Shown: positions 1-9,336, counted from the stretch's first letter. The stretch is DNA of 64,000 nucleotides from Anolis sagrei (GCF_037176765.1 NC_090025.1:18164545-18228544); one strand, 5' to 3'. Program-made: numbers and translations. The notes: generated by a model not told the origin, from the sequence alone.

Positions 1-143
1 CCTCCTCTTCCTCCTCCTCCTCCTCCTCCTCCTCCTCTTCCTCCTCCTCGTTCTCTTCTCTGAAGGCTCCCCTCCCTGGGGGGGTCCCTTGCTCTCCTCC
101 TGAAGGCCAGGCTCCCCGCGAGGCCACCCGGGCGCGGCGCTCA
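1..143 (-). other. NKX6-1: NKX6-1 intron 2, 5' portion
   Basis: This is the start of the intron that follows coding exon 2; exon 3 (the rest of the homeodomain and the acidic C-terminus) lies beyond the window. The donor reads GTGAGC on the minus strand from position 144 leftward. Positions 1-60 are a CCT-rich simple repeat, purine-rich on the coding strand. Confidence 0.9.
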
Positions 144-144
144 C

Positions 145-317
145 CTTGACCTGGCTCTCGGTCATGCCCAGCGAGTAGGCCAGCCTGGCGCGCTCCGGCC
201 CGGCCAAGTACTTGGTCTGCTCGAAGGTCTTCTCCAGGGCGAAGATCTGCTGGCCGGAGAAGGTGGGCCGCGTGTGCTTCCTCTTCCCGTCCTTGTCCAG
301 CAGGATCGAGCCTTGGT
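145..317 (-). CDS. NKX6-1: NKX6-1 coding exon 2: first 48 or so residues of the homeodomain
   Basis: NKX6-1 is a nuclear NK-class homeodomain repressor needed for beta-cell and ventral neural progenitor identity. The exon is 173 nt. It starts after an acceptor CAG (318-320 on the plus strand, read in reverse) and ends at AAG before GTGAGC. It completes a split His codon and adds 57 residues, beginning [20 protein letters not shown] and running through [20 protein letters not shown] to MTESQVK. From memory of the family this is essentially identical to human NKX6-1, which differs from NKX6-2 and NKX6-3 upstream of the homeodomain. The recognition-helix residues (WFQNRR) belong to exon 3, outside the window. 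Exon 1 is 691 nt (phase 1), and 691 + 173 = 864 nt, exactly 288 codons, so the splice model is in frame. No damage is visible, and a functional gene is expected. Confidence 0.97.
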
Positions 318-319
318 CT

Positions 320-588
320 GATGGTGCAAAGCGGAGAGGAACCATGACACAGGCACAAACAACCAGCAAACATAGCAGCACAGGCAGTCCCGACTTACCA
401 AGGGCTCTTAGTTAAGAAGGGGGTGAGACAGGAGGAAGGGAGAGAAATCTTCCCCTCGAAGGAAGGGAAAGGGAAAGTTATTTACATGGGGGGAAAGGAG
501 TCTCCACTGAAGCTTGATCCCAATCCTTGTTTACACAAGCCACATTTTTCACAATACAGAATTACACGGATAGAAAGGGAGGAGAAAT
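320..588. other. Intron stretch with no recognised element
   Basis: Between exon 2 and the palindrome arms no repeat family or coding signal was recognised. It includes the short purine-rich run at 416-480. Confidence 0.4.
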
Positions 589-1332
589 CTTCTGGCAGCA
601 AAGCAAACACCACAGGGAGGTTCACCCTCTTCCCTATACGATCCAAAGCTTTTATATATGTAGACAGACTTGGACAGGCAGTCCCCAAGTTACGAACGAG
701 ACCGATTCTGTAGGATTGTCCTTAAGTTGTTTGTAAGTCGGAACAGGTACATTTTCAAAGTGCAACTCCAACCAAATACATATATATCTTCTAGGTTCTT
801 CTGGGTTTTTTCGGGCTATAGGGCCATGTTTTAGAGGCATTTCTCCTGACTTTTCGCCTGCATCTATGGCCTGCATCTATGGCAAGGATGCTTGCCATAG
901 ATGCAGGCGAAACGTCAGGAGAAATGCCTCTAGAACATGGCCCTATAGCCCGAAAAAACCCACAAGAACCTAGTGATTCCAGCCATGAAAGCCTTCAACA
1001 CTATATATCTTCTGACAGCAAAACAAACCCTCTTTCCTATGCTATTCAAAGCATATATATATAGCTTTGGATGTCTATATATATATATAGAGAGAGAGAT
1101 CTTTGTATATGTATGTATATATAAACTTTGGAAATATATATATACGTTTTGGATAGCATAGGGAAGAGGGTGCACACCCCTGTTTGTTTTGCTGTCAGAA
1201 GATATATGTGTATTTGGTTGGAGTTACACTTTGAAAATGTACTTTTTCCGACTTTCAACCAACTTAAAGAGAATCCTATAGAACCGATCTTGTTCGTAAC
1301 TTGGGGACTGCCTGTCCATGCTTGTCTACTTG
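589..1332. repeat. Long inverted repeat with PLE pair at its centre
   Basis: The left arm (about 589-788) contains CAGTCCCCAAGTTACGAACG, GTAAGTCGGAACAGGTAC and TTTTCAAAGTG. The right arm (about 1130-1332) carries the reverse complement of each in mirror order (CACTTTGAAAATGTAC, then CGTAACTTGGGGACTGCCTG). The arm sequence resembles the termini of a Tigger/mariner-like DNA element. Between the arms lie two PLE ends pointing in opposite directions and an AT/GA microsatellite (1055-1140). Confidence 0.75.
789..1003. mobile_element. Two PLE ends in inverted orientation
   Basis: A minus-oriented PLE end (789-880; CGGGCTATAGGGCCATGTT) abuts a plus-oriented one (about 886-1003; GATGCAGGCGAAACGTCAGG, then GCCATGAAAGCCTTC). 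The plus copy keeps the 3' half of the hammerhead-like core described in the findings. Confidence 0.8.
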
Positions 1333-1507
1333 GAAGAAAGCGAGTTCAAGCATTCAGTTGTATTTGTTACTGGCCTCTCTTCAAAGGATACAACATGGGT
1401 AGAAGAAACACTAAGTACTGAAGACAGTTAAAACGCATAGATTAAATATTATATTTATTATATTATATTATATTATATTATATTATATTATATTATATTA
1501 TTATATT

Positions 1508-1712
1508 ATGTAAAGGTAAAGCTTTCCCCCTGACATTAAGTTTAGTCGTGTCTGACTCTGGGGTTGGTTTTCCTCCCCATTTCTAAGCCAACAACCTATT
1601 TGCATGTTTTCCGAACGGCTAGGTTGGCAGAAGCTGGAGCTAACAACGGGAGCTCACCCTTCTCCCCACGTTCAAACCGCAGACCTTTTAGTCAGCAGCT
1701 CAGCGGTTAACA
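1508..1712 (-). mobile_element. Sauria-type tRNA SINE, internally deleted
   Basis: The plus strand shows the reversed tail (TTAGTCGTGTCTGACTCTGG, BovB-like), the core (CTAGGTTGGCAGAAGCTGG) and the degraded tRNA-like B-box side (TTCAAACCGCAGACC). The usual middle segment with GATCTACTCAC is absent. Compared with the fuller copy at 31172-31500 it is a shortened, diverged copy. Confidence 0.85.
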
Positions 1713-1867
1713 TGATATAATATTACATTATTATAAATGTAATATTACGAAGTTACGAACGAGATCGGTTCTGTAGGATTCTCCTTAAGTTGTTTGTAAG
1801 TCGGAACAGGTACCTTTTCAAAGTGTAACTCCAACCGAATACATATTATTATATTATATTGTATTGT

Positions 1868-2078
1868 GTTAGGTAAAGGTTTTCCCCCTGACATTAAGTC
1901 TAGTGTCTGACTCGGGGGGGGGGGGGGTGATCATCATTGATGATCATTTCCATTTATAAGCCGAAGAGCCTAGTTGCATGTTTGGCAGAAGCTGGGGCTA
2001 ACAACGGGAGCTCACCCCTCTCCCCAAGTACAAACCTCAGACCTTTCAGTCAGCAAGTTCAGCAGCTTAGCGGTTAAT
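1868..2078 (-). mobile_element. Sauria-type tRNA SINE, partial
   Basis: Same family as 1508-1712 and in the same orientation (CCTGACATTAAGTCTAGT, GGCAGAAGCTGGGGCTAAC). It is interrupted by a run of 13 or so G and a short TGATCATC/GATGATCA inverted repeat. The middle segment is missing here too, so the two copies may be a local duplication. Confidence 0.85.
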
Positions 2079-2201
2079 ATAATATAATATAATATAATCT
2101 TAGGTATATAACAACAAAACAACAATAACAACTATAATATAATATAATAATATTTTAATATAATATAATATAATATAATATTATATTATATTATATTATA
2201 T

Positions 2202-2444
2202 GGAATTTTAATTTAGATTTCATGGATATGAATGATTTTAATCTTAGGTATATAACAACAACAACAATAACAACTATAATATAATATAATATAGTATAGT
2301 ATTATATTATATTATATTATATTATATTATATTATATTATAATATAATATTATTATAGTTGTTATTGTTGTTTTGTTCTTGTTGTTGTTGTTCTATACCT
2401 AAGATTAAAATCATTCATATCCATGAAATCTAAATTAAAATTCC
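2202..2444. repeat. 240-bp palindrome with TAATA centre
   Basis: The left arm (2202-2295), from GGAATTTTAATTTAGATTTC through ATCTTAGGTATATAACAAC, is repeated as its near-perfect reverse complement at 2345-2444, ending AAATTAAAATTCC. The centre is an array of TATTA units. Arm identity is very high, so it is either young or kept uniform. Confidence 0.9.
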
Positions 2445-2673
2445 CTGTTTAAAATGGGCTGGGAAAGGCATAAATATAGGTATTTAATTCCCTTATAAAT
2501 CTTGACCGCTCTTTTAGGAAAATAGATTCGATAGAGAAAGAAAGAAAGAAAAACTATCCCGAGGAAATTCATGTCAAACGGATTTCCCGACAAAGCTTTC
2601 TCTATTAACAATCTGACGTTTGAGAACCTGCCATTTAGGAGAGGAAATAAGTCCAAACACACGCCTTAATTGT

Positions 2674-2753
2674 CGAAGGCTTTGCAGTGCAGGCGAAACG
2701 TCAGGAGAGAATGCCTCTAGACCATGGCCATACAGCCCGAAAAAACCTACAAC
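2674..2753 (+). mobile_element. Short PLE insertion with 18-bp target duplication
   Basis: An 80-bp PLE piece (GTGCAGGCGAAACGTCAGG to CCCGAAAAAACCTACAAC) is flanked on both sides by AACACACGCCTTAATTGT (2656-2673 and 2754-2771). Its left edge, CGAAGGCTTT, is the reverse complement of the family's usual terminus, so the insert is internally inverted at one end. Confidence 0.9.
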
Positions 2754-2998
2754 AACACACGCCTTAATTGTGCTGAAATATCTGGATGATCTTCCCTTTG
2801 ATTGTAAAGGATGAAAGAGAGAGGGGGGGGGGGGGGAAAGAAGGAACGAATCAAGACTCGTTTGTTTTAATTCCAGGACCACTTTTGAAAAAGAACGACA
2901 CTGAAAAGTATACTTTTAAAAAAGTTTTTTTTTAGCAATTAAATAAATATAATTTTCAAAAATACTATATGGTACATTGGGAGCGGTATGTATTTATT

Positions 2999-3165
2999 GT
3001 GTGTCAGGAGCGACTTGAGAAAACTGCAAGTCGCTTCTGGTGTGAGAGAATTGGCCGTCTGCAAGGACGTGGCCCAGGGGACGCCAAGATGTTTTGGGAG
3101 GCTTCTCTCATGTTCCAGCAGTGGGAAGCTGGAGCTGACAGGCGGGAGCTCTCCCCGCTCTGTGA
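2999..3165 (-). mobile_element. tRNA-derived SINE, second family, partial
   Basis: It begins with GTCAGGAGCGACTTGAGAAA on the plus strand, which is the reversed tail of the family seen full length at 58775-59042. It lacks the tRNA-like head, where the fuller copy has TTCGAACCTGCGACCTG. Confidence 0.85.
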
Positions 3166-3429
3166 TTGGAATTTCGCGGTCCGAAAACGAAAGCAACTTC
3201 TTCAAAAAAACTAACCGAAGAAACAACGCCAAGCTAAAGAATGATACTATTATCCTGCTGACTTGCATCCATAAGACCTAGGAAAAACTATAAAAATTAT
3301 TTTCCCCCTAAAAAAATCTTTTTTTGCTTGTTTTTTGGGGAGAAAGGGGAAGCCAGAAGGGAAAAGAAGCGTCGCTTGCTGACTTTGGAAATAAATCGGC
3401 TCAAAGAGAGAGAGAGACTTGGCGTTTTG

Positions 3430-4345
3430 GGGCATCTACTCTGTAGAATTAATGCGGTTTAACACCTCTTTAAACTGGCACACGTTGGTAAGATCAATGC
3501 TATGGGATCCTAAGAATTGTAGCTTGACAAGGTCTGTAGCCTTCTCTGCCGAAGAAGCTCGGAAAGCTACAAATCCCAGGATCCCATCGCCATGAGCTGT
3601 TGTTGTTTTTGTTGTGGCATTGAAATTGGGAATTATAGAATTATACTAATTCCCGAGTTAAATTAGCGTTTCGGATTATTCCCGAACCTTAACGCGAAGG
3701 AGATCTGGAACCTTTGGATAAAGCGCGATAAGTCTCCATCGCAGAACGGGTTTTTCACTGAGGAGATAGACATCTACACTGTTGAATTAACGCAGTTTGA
3801 CACCACTATGATATCCTGGGATTCCTTGCTTGGTGAGGCACTCTGGAAGAGTTTTGCAAAACTAAACTCCCATGATTCCTTGGGACTGGGTCATGGCATT
3901 AAATGTGGTGGCAAACTGCATCAGTTTCGCAGTGTAGATGCCAAAAAAAAAAGGTCCTAGATATAATAGGAAGAATGGGGGAAGTCTGGCAAGGGACCCT
4001 CCAGATGTTGTTGGACTACAACTCCCCACTTCCGGTTTATAGGGAACCCTACTTGGGGGAAAATACAACAAAACTGAGAAGGCATTCTGGAGAATGTTTA
4101 CTGGAGAATGAATTCAGTTTGACACCATTTGAACTGCCTGGCATTCCTGGGATCTGTAGTTTGGTGAGCACCAGCCAGAGAGGGCAGGGGAGATTTGGCA
4201 ACACTGAGAAGACACCAAGGGCCTTCTGGAGAATGTTTACTGGAGAAGGAATTCACTGTTGATACCATTTGGATTGCCTGGCATTCCTGGGATCTGTAGT
4301 TTGGTGAGCACCAGCCAGATTTGGGAAACTTCAACTCCCATGATG
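3430..4345. repeat. Palindromic MITE family (CTGTAGAATTAATGC type), several pieces
   Basis: Pieces at 3430-3600, 3765-3945 and 4095-4340 share the ends CTGTAGAATTAATGC and AGTTTGACACCA and the inner CCTGGGATCTGTAGTTTGGTG. Within them 4100-4190 and 4240-4320 are direct duplicates about 150 bp apart. The family recurs at 13935-14050, 14455-14535, 15745-16180, 20118-20235, 20480-20575 and 24055-24262. It has no coding capacity. Confidence 0.7.
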
Positions 4346-4639
4346 CCACAGCCTTGAGTCAAGGCAGAAAGTGGTGTCGGCCTGCATTAAATTCACACGC
4401 AATATCTGAATAAACTACAACTTCCATTTTCCATGACATTGGCGTCAAATTGTGCTCCCCCCCCCCCCACAGTGTGGACAATATGTCGCTAAACTACAGT
4501 TCCCATTTTCCATAGCCTTGAGCCACAGCATCCCTCTGTATTCATCCCAACCCCTCACCCAACTACAAATCCCAGCGTCCCCTAGCTTTAGTTAAAGCAG
4601 GGTCAAACTTTAATTCTGCAGAATAGATTAGAAGAGTTA

Positions 4640-5432
4640 GGGTGGATCTTCTACATTGCCATATAATCCAGATTATCTGATTCAAACTGGTTTATATGAG
4701 TCTACACCAGGCATGGGCAAACTTCGGCCCTCCAGGTGTTTTGGACTACAACTCCCGCAATTCCTAACAGCTGGTAGGGAGGTTGTTAGGAATTCTGGGA
4801 GTTGTAGTCCAAATCACCTAGGGTCGAAGTTTGTCCGTGCATGGTCTACACTGACAGATAACTCTGTTCAAAGCATAGCATCTGGATTTAATACGGGAGT
4901 GGAATCTACACTGCTAGGTAAGCCTGTTCAAAGAAGGTAATTCGGATTTAATATGGCAGTGGAGTCTACACTGCTAGGTAACCCTGCCCAAAGCAGACCA
5001 TCCAGATTTAATATGGGAGTGGAATCTACACTGTTGGGCAACGCTGTTCAAAGAAGATAATCCGGATTTAATATGGCAGTGGAGTCTACACTGCTAGGTA
5101 ACCCTGTTCAAAGGAAATAATCCAGAATTCATATGACAGTGGAGTCTACACTGCTAGATAAGAAGATAATCCGGATTTAAAATGACAGTGGAGTCTACTC
5201 TGCTAGATAATCCTGTTCAAATCGGATAATCCGGATTTAATATGGCAGTGGAGTCTACACTGCTAGATAATCCTGTTCAAATCGGATAATCCGGATTTAA
5301 TATGGCAGTGGAGCCTACACTGCTAGATAACCCTGTTCAAAGAAGATAATCCGGATTTAATATGGCAGTGGAGTCTACAATGCTAGATAATCCTGTTTAA
5401 AACAGATAATCCCGATTTAATATAGGAGTGTA
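4640..5432. repeat. ~60-bp tandem array grown from a foldback MITE
   Basis: About ten units of roughly 60 bp share GGCAGTGGAGTCTACACTGC and GATAATCCGGATTTAATATG (clearest at 4895-5420). The unit equals half of a reptilian element whose fuller relatives lie at 24270-24370 and 31980-32130, where the ends read GGATCTACACTGCCAT. 5433-5600 holds further diverged, partly inverted pieces (TGCTTTGAACTGGGTTATCT). Confidence 0.8.
4708..4843. mobile_element. Non-autonomous hAT foldback with 8-bp target duplication
   Basis: The 136-bp palindromic element (CAGGCATGGGCAAACTTCGG to its degraded mirror) sits between perfect 8-bp GTCTACAC copies (4700-4707, 4844-4851), the hAT hallmark. The target is itself a unit of the 60-bp array, so the array or its founder existed first. 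Confidence 0.93.
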
Positions 5433-5636
5433 GGGCCCTTACCGCACAGCTGAATAAAATCCCACATGATCCGCTTTGAACTGGGATATATGGCAGTGTG
5501 GACTCAGATAACCCATTATAATTCTATAATATCTGCTTTGAACTGGGTTATCTGAGTCCACATAGACATATCTTCCAGTTCAAAGCAGGTGTTGTGAGAT
5601 TTTCTGTCAGTGTGGAAGGGCCGGGCCCTAGAAAAG

Positions 5637-5755
5637 GTCAGAGTTGGAAGGGAGCCCGCAAGGCCATCCAGCCGGACCCTCCCGACAGATGGGCAGAGTT
5701 GGAAGGGACCCCGCAAGGCCATCCAGCCGGACCCTCCCGACAGACGGCCATCCCG
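5637..5755 (-). repeat. CR1-tail-like segment, tandemly doubled, next to exon 1 donor
   Basis: Two near-identical units of about 60 bp share CAGAGTTGGAAGGG, GGCCATCCAGCCGGACCCTC and CGACAGA. The motif matches the antisense 3' end of CR1 LINEs (compare 33936-34010, CATAGAGTTGGAAGAGACC). It ends about 25 bp downstream of the NKX6-1 exon 1 donor. Confidence 0.65.
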
Positions 5756-5784
5756 CCCGCTTGCCTGCCTGCCTGAGTACTCAC

Positions 5785-6475
5785 GGGCTCCGCAGGCGAG
5801 GCGGGCGTCCCTCCAGGGCGGGCTCTGCATGACTCCGGGCCAGAAGATGGGCGTCCTTCCGGGCAGCTCGGCCAGGGGCTTGGGGTAGCGGCCCACCACG
5901 GCGGCGGCGGCGGCGGGGCTGAAGTAGAGGCCTGGGGGCGGCGGAGGGGGCGGCGGCGGGGGCGGGCTGAGGCTGGAGAAGCGCGGCAGCCCCGCCAGGA
6001 GCCCCGCCGCCGTGGAGGCCGCCAGGGCCACCGAGGAGGACGACGAGGAGGAGACCGAGGACGAGGAGAGCGAGGCCGTCGAGGAGACCGAGGCCAAGGC
6101 GGGCACCGAGGGCCGGCTGAGGATGTCGTTGATGCCGTGCGGCGTGGCGGCGGCGCCGAGGAGGGGCGGGTGCGGAGGGTGCTGGTGCTGGTGCTGCGCC
6201 GGGGAGCTCTTCAGGAGCACGGGGGGCGTCGGGGAGGACAGCGGGGGAGACGGGGAAGCCGAGGCCGAGGAGGAAGAGGAGGAGGAAGAGGAAGACAGCG
6301 AGGAGGAGGAGGACAAGGAGGAAGGCCCGCTGGCCGCTGGGTTGGGCAGCGCATAGGCCGCGGGGTAGAGCGGGGTCTTCATCTCGGCCAGGCTGTGCAG
6401 GGCGGCCAAGGGCGGGCTGCTGAGGAGGAAGGCGCTGGGCCGGGGGCTGCCCTCCATCGGCCCCACCGCCAGCAT
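5785..6475 (-). CDS. NKX6-1: NKX6-1 coding exon 1 (N-terminal 230 residues)
   Basis: It starts at ATG 6475 (MLAVGPMEG, the conserved NKX6-1 N-terminus) and ends at 5785 before GTGAGT. Residues 1-45 include [20 protein letters not shown]. Residues 50-70 and 136-148 are serine tracts. [16 protein letters not shown] at about 107-122 is the eh1/TN-like segment known in the family to bind Groucho/TLE corepressors. Residues 171-181 are an 11-proline run, followed by [11 protein letters not shown], and residues 196-228 ([20 protein letters not shown], then [13 protein letters not shown]) are the conserved stretch before the homeodomain. Only the low-complexity tracts and the ends of the Ser/Pro blocks differ clearly from human. 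The frame stays open past the donor, but homology stops exactly at the splice site. GC content is very high, as usual for this exon. Confidence 0.97.
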
Positions 6476-6544
6476 CCCCAGGCCGGAGGGCCCAGCCAGG
6501 CCAGGGAAAGAAGGGCCTCCGAAAGAAGGGGCGTTGGGGGGCCA

Positions 6545-7340
6545 AAGACAGAAGAAAACCTTACTTTAAGGGCGCTGAGCCGGCATCAAGGTCTGGTCCT
6601 GGATGCAGAGTGGTTTGGGGGGCTCTGCACCCACCTGGAGACCCAGTTCTGGGTGTAAAGTGGATTTAGGGCTGCCACACCAACATCAAAGCTCGGCCCT
6701 GGATGCAGAGTGGATTGAGGGGCTCTGCCAGAACCCAGTTCTGGCTATAAGTCGGATTTAGGGGTGCCACCCCAGCATAAAGACTCGGTCCTGGATACAG
6801 AGTGGGTTTAGAGACTGTGACCACTTGGAGACCCAGTTCTGGCTATAAGGCGGATTTAGGGGTGCCACACCAGCATAAAGACTCGGTCCTGGATACAGAG
6901 TGGGTTTAGGGACTCTGTGACCACTTGGAGACCCAGTTCTGGCTATAAGGCGGATTTAGGGGTGCCACACCAGCATAAAGACTCGGTCCTGGATACAGAG
7001 TGGGTTTAGGGACTCTGTGACCACTTGGAGACCCAGTTCTGGCTATCAGGCGGATTTAGGGGTGCCAAACCAGCATCAAAACTCGGTCCTGGATACAGAG
7101 TGGGTTTAGGGGCTCTGCGGACACCTGGAAACACAGTACTGGCTATAAGGCGGATTTAGGGGTGCCAAACCAGCATCGAGGCTTGGTCCTGGATACAGAG
7201 TGGGTTTAGGAACTTTGCGCCCACCCGGAAACCCAGTTCTGGCTATAAGGTGGATTTAGGGGTGCCACACCAGCAGCAAAGTCTGGTCCTGTGCACAGAG
7301 TGGGTTTAGGGGCTTGCTGGGTGGGAATAAAGTGGATTTA
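6545..7340. repeat. ~100-bp minisatellite upstream of NKX6-1
   Basis: About eight units carry CTCGGTCCTGGATACAGAGT, AGACCCAGTTCTGGCTATAA and GGCGGATTTAGGGGTGCCAC. The TCGGTCCT landmark falls at 6592, 6691, 6783, 6881, 6981, 7081, 7181 and 7281: four exact 100-bp steps at the right end, with the first units slightly shorter. The first unit lies about 70 bp upstream of the start codon. Confidence 0.92.
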
Positions 7341-8090
7341 GGGGTGTTGCTACAGTCTCCAGGCCCAGTTCTAGCTTTCGAAAGCGTCCAAGGAAAGGAG
7401 ATCGGATTGAGAGGGTTTGAGGGGAGCTTTCCCCTTCAGTAGGGTGTCTGGATTGGGGCGGAGGCTTTCAGGACTCCACTCGGAGGGCTGAAGGAAGATA
7501 GAAGGAGAGATCCCTGGGAAAAGAGAGAGGAAAGCCTTCCTTTAAGTGCGCTGAGCCGGCATCAAGCTCTTGCCTTGGATATAGAGTGGGTTTAGGGGCT
7601 CTGCGCCAATCAGGAGACCCAATTCTGGGTCCAAAGTGGATTTAGGGGTGCCGCACCAGCATCAAGGTCTGGTCCTGTGCACAGAGTGGATTTAGAGGTC
7701 TGCTGGATGGATATATGGTGGATTTGGGGGTGCTACTCCAGTCTCCAGGCCCAGTTCTAGCTTTCGAAGGCGTCCAAGGAGAGGAGAGGGTTAGAGGGAA
7801 GGAAAGGGGAGCGTTTCTTGAGTTTCTTGGGTGTCTGGATTGGGGAGGAGGCTTTCAGGACTCCACTTGGAGGGCTGGAGTAGGAGAGAAGGAAGGAGAG
7901 GGATCCCACTTGTCTTGAACCAACAAGGTTGCGTCCAAGGAGAGGAGATGGGATTGAGAGGGTTTAAGGGAGGGAAAGGGGAGCGTTTCTTGAGCTGCCC
8001 TTCCCCAGAAGGGTGTCTGGATTTGAGGAGGGGGTTTTCAGGACTCCAGGAGGAGAGGAGAAGGAGGATAGAAGGAGGGAGACGCTACTT
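7330..8090. repeat. Higher-order duplication of the minisatellite block
   Basis: Three diverged copies of a block with CCCAGTTCTAGCTTTCGAA, GCGTCCAAGGA, GGGTGTCTGGATT and TTTCAGGACTCCA start near 7355, 7745 and 7930. Two further 100-bp units lie between them (7530-7720). The phrase GCGCTGAGCCGGCATCAAG occurs at both 6571 and 7549, so the whole minisatellite plus flank seems to have been copied once. Confidence 0.8.
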
Positions 8091-9037
8091 CTCCTCCAGG
8101 ACAGTGGGCACAGAGGAAAGGGAAAGGGGAAGGATTAGCTTCTCTTCTCTCGGGGGGAAAAGGGGGAGGAGACGCCCCTACTTTGTGAGAGAATAGAGAG
8201 GAGGGAGGAGGGAAATTGGGGAGAGTTTGGGGACGAGAGGGGGGGCTGCAAGAAAGACCCAAAGAATGGAAAGTCGGAATCTCTTTTGCGGGAGTTGTAT
8301 TCGAAAGCGGTCGAAAGCGGAGGGAAAGTTGTGTTTACCTTCTCATTCGTTCTTTTCCCTTCAAGCCTGTTAATTCGCCTTCCTCTCACAATAAAAAGGG
8401 GTCCCTTTAGATTAAAAAGAAACAAGGGGCTCAAGAAAAAGAAAGAGCGGTTAGAGGTGGCATTCTGAATTAAAGGAGTGAGGAAATAGGGTTTGGGGAA
8501 AGAGGGGGAAGGAAAGAAGCTAGGAAGGGAGAGGACAGAAGGAAAAGGGTCCAGTTTCTTGGCTTCGGCTCCTCCTTTCTTCCCTTCTTGGTTTTGGGAT
8601 GAGAAGAGAGGAAAGCAGACCAGTCCAGAGGGAAAATGCGGGTCTTGGGGTTGTCCAGATTCCCTCGATTCAGCCCTCCAGCTTCCTCTAATTTAGGGCT
8701 TTGCTTCTCCTTTTCCCGCTCGGTCTTCAAGCCCGAACTTCTTGGGACTCTCTCCTTCTCTCTCGGCTGCGTCCTGAGGAAAGGCTTGAAGCAGTCGCTT
8801 CTCAATCTCCTCGCCTCTCAAAGGACCCGATCCTCTTCCTCCTCGGCAGGAGAAACCCCGGATCCTCTCCTCTTCCTCTCCTCCTCCGCCAGCATCGCTG
8901 GGGAAAGCTCTCCTTTCCCCCTTCCTTCCTTCCAATAATAATAATAATTTCGGAGATTGTTGCCTCCTCCTCCTCCTCTTCCTCTTCCTTGAGGCGCCTG
9001 TCTCTCTGCTTCTGGCTCCTCCGTCTTCCTCTGACAG

Positions 9038-9125
9038 CTCAGCCCCTCGGAGGTAAATAATGAAACATGGCCCTCCCTCCCTTTGGCTATTAAAAGGGGG
9101 GCCAGGAGGCAACTTTGGAGGGGCG
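9038..9125. promoter_or_regulatory. Candidate NKX6-1 proximal control segment
   Basis: An AT-rich island (GGTAAATAATGAAACATGG at about 9051-9069 and GGCTATTAAAAGG at 9088-9100) is embedded in GC-rich DNA and contains TAAT/ATTA homeodomain cores. It is the least repetitive part of the upstream region. The reading as promoter or enhancer is inference. Confidence 0.4.
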
Positions 9126-9150
9126 TCGATCCGGAGGCGGGGCGGAGATG

Positions 9151-9267
9151 GGAGGGAAGGAAGCGAGGGAAGAAAGAAAGAAAGAAGAGAGAAACCGGAG
9201 CGAGAAGAGGAGGAGAAGAAGAAGAAGGAGAGGAGGAGGAGGAGGAAGAGAAGTGGGAGGAAAAAGG
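9151..9267. repeat. Homopurine tract
   Basis: About 117 bases contain only five pyrimidines. The tract is built of GAAA, GGA and GAA runs and could form triplex DNA. Confidence 0.85.
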
Positions 9268-9336
9268 ATCTCAGCAAACCAAACTCTCTCCCTCTTCCCC
9301 CCTCCCTCCAGCAAAGAGGCGAGGCCAGCCCGGCTG

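Larger units (their letters stand above)
1440..2200. repeat. TATTA/TAATA pentanucleotide arrays
   Basis: Several arrays of TATAT/TTATA units (1446-1510, 1845-1868, 2078-2100, 2138-2200) separate two SINE fragments. 2098-2140 is a partial direct copy of the arm of the palindrome that follows. Confidence 0.85.
318..5784 (-). other. NKX6-1: NKX6-1 intron 1
   Basis: This intron of about 5.5 kb runs from donor GTGAGT (784-779 in the 5.7-kb line, minus strand) to acceptor CAG before position 317. It is largely repeat: a palindrome at 660-1332, AT-rich pentanucleotide arrays at 1440-2420, two partial Sauria SINEs, a small PLE insertion, a SINE, several palindromic MITE pieces, a hAT foldback and a 60-bp tandem array. 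Dense mobile DNA inside a developmental homeobox gene is unusual in mammals but has been described for squamate Hox loci. Confidence 0.93.

Noticed and set aside
5516-5784. Open frame continuing past NKX6-1 exon 1 (about 90 more codons)
   Set aside because: Similarity to NKX6-1 stops exactly at the GTGAGT donor, and exon 2 joins in frame. The extension reads through the doubled CR1-like segment.
5781-6658. Long antisense and shifted frames over NKX6-1 exon 1
   Set aside because: They are by-products of the extreme GC content. Their Arg/Gly/Glu runs mirror the Ser/Pro/Ala codons of the real frame.
9088-9100. TATA box (CTATTAAAAGG)
   Set aside because: It points in the plus direction, away from NKX6-1, and is not a canonical TATA. 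No plus-strand gene starts here.
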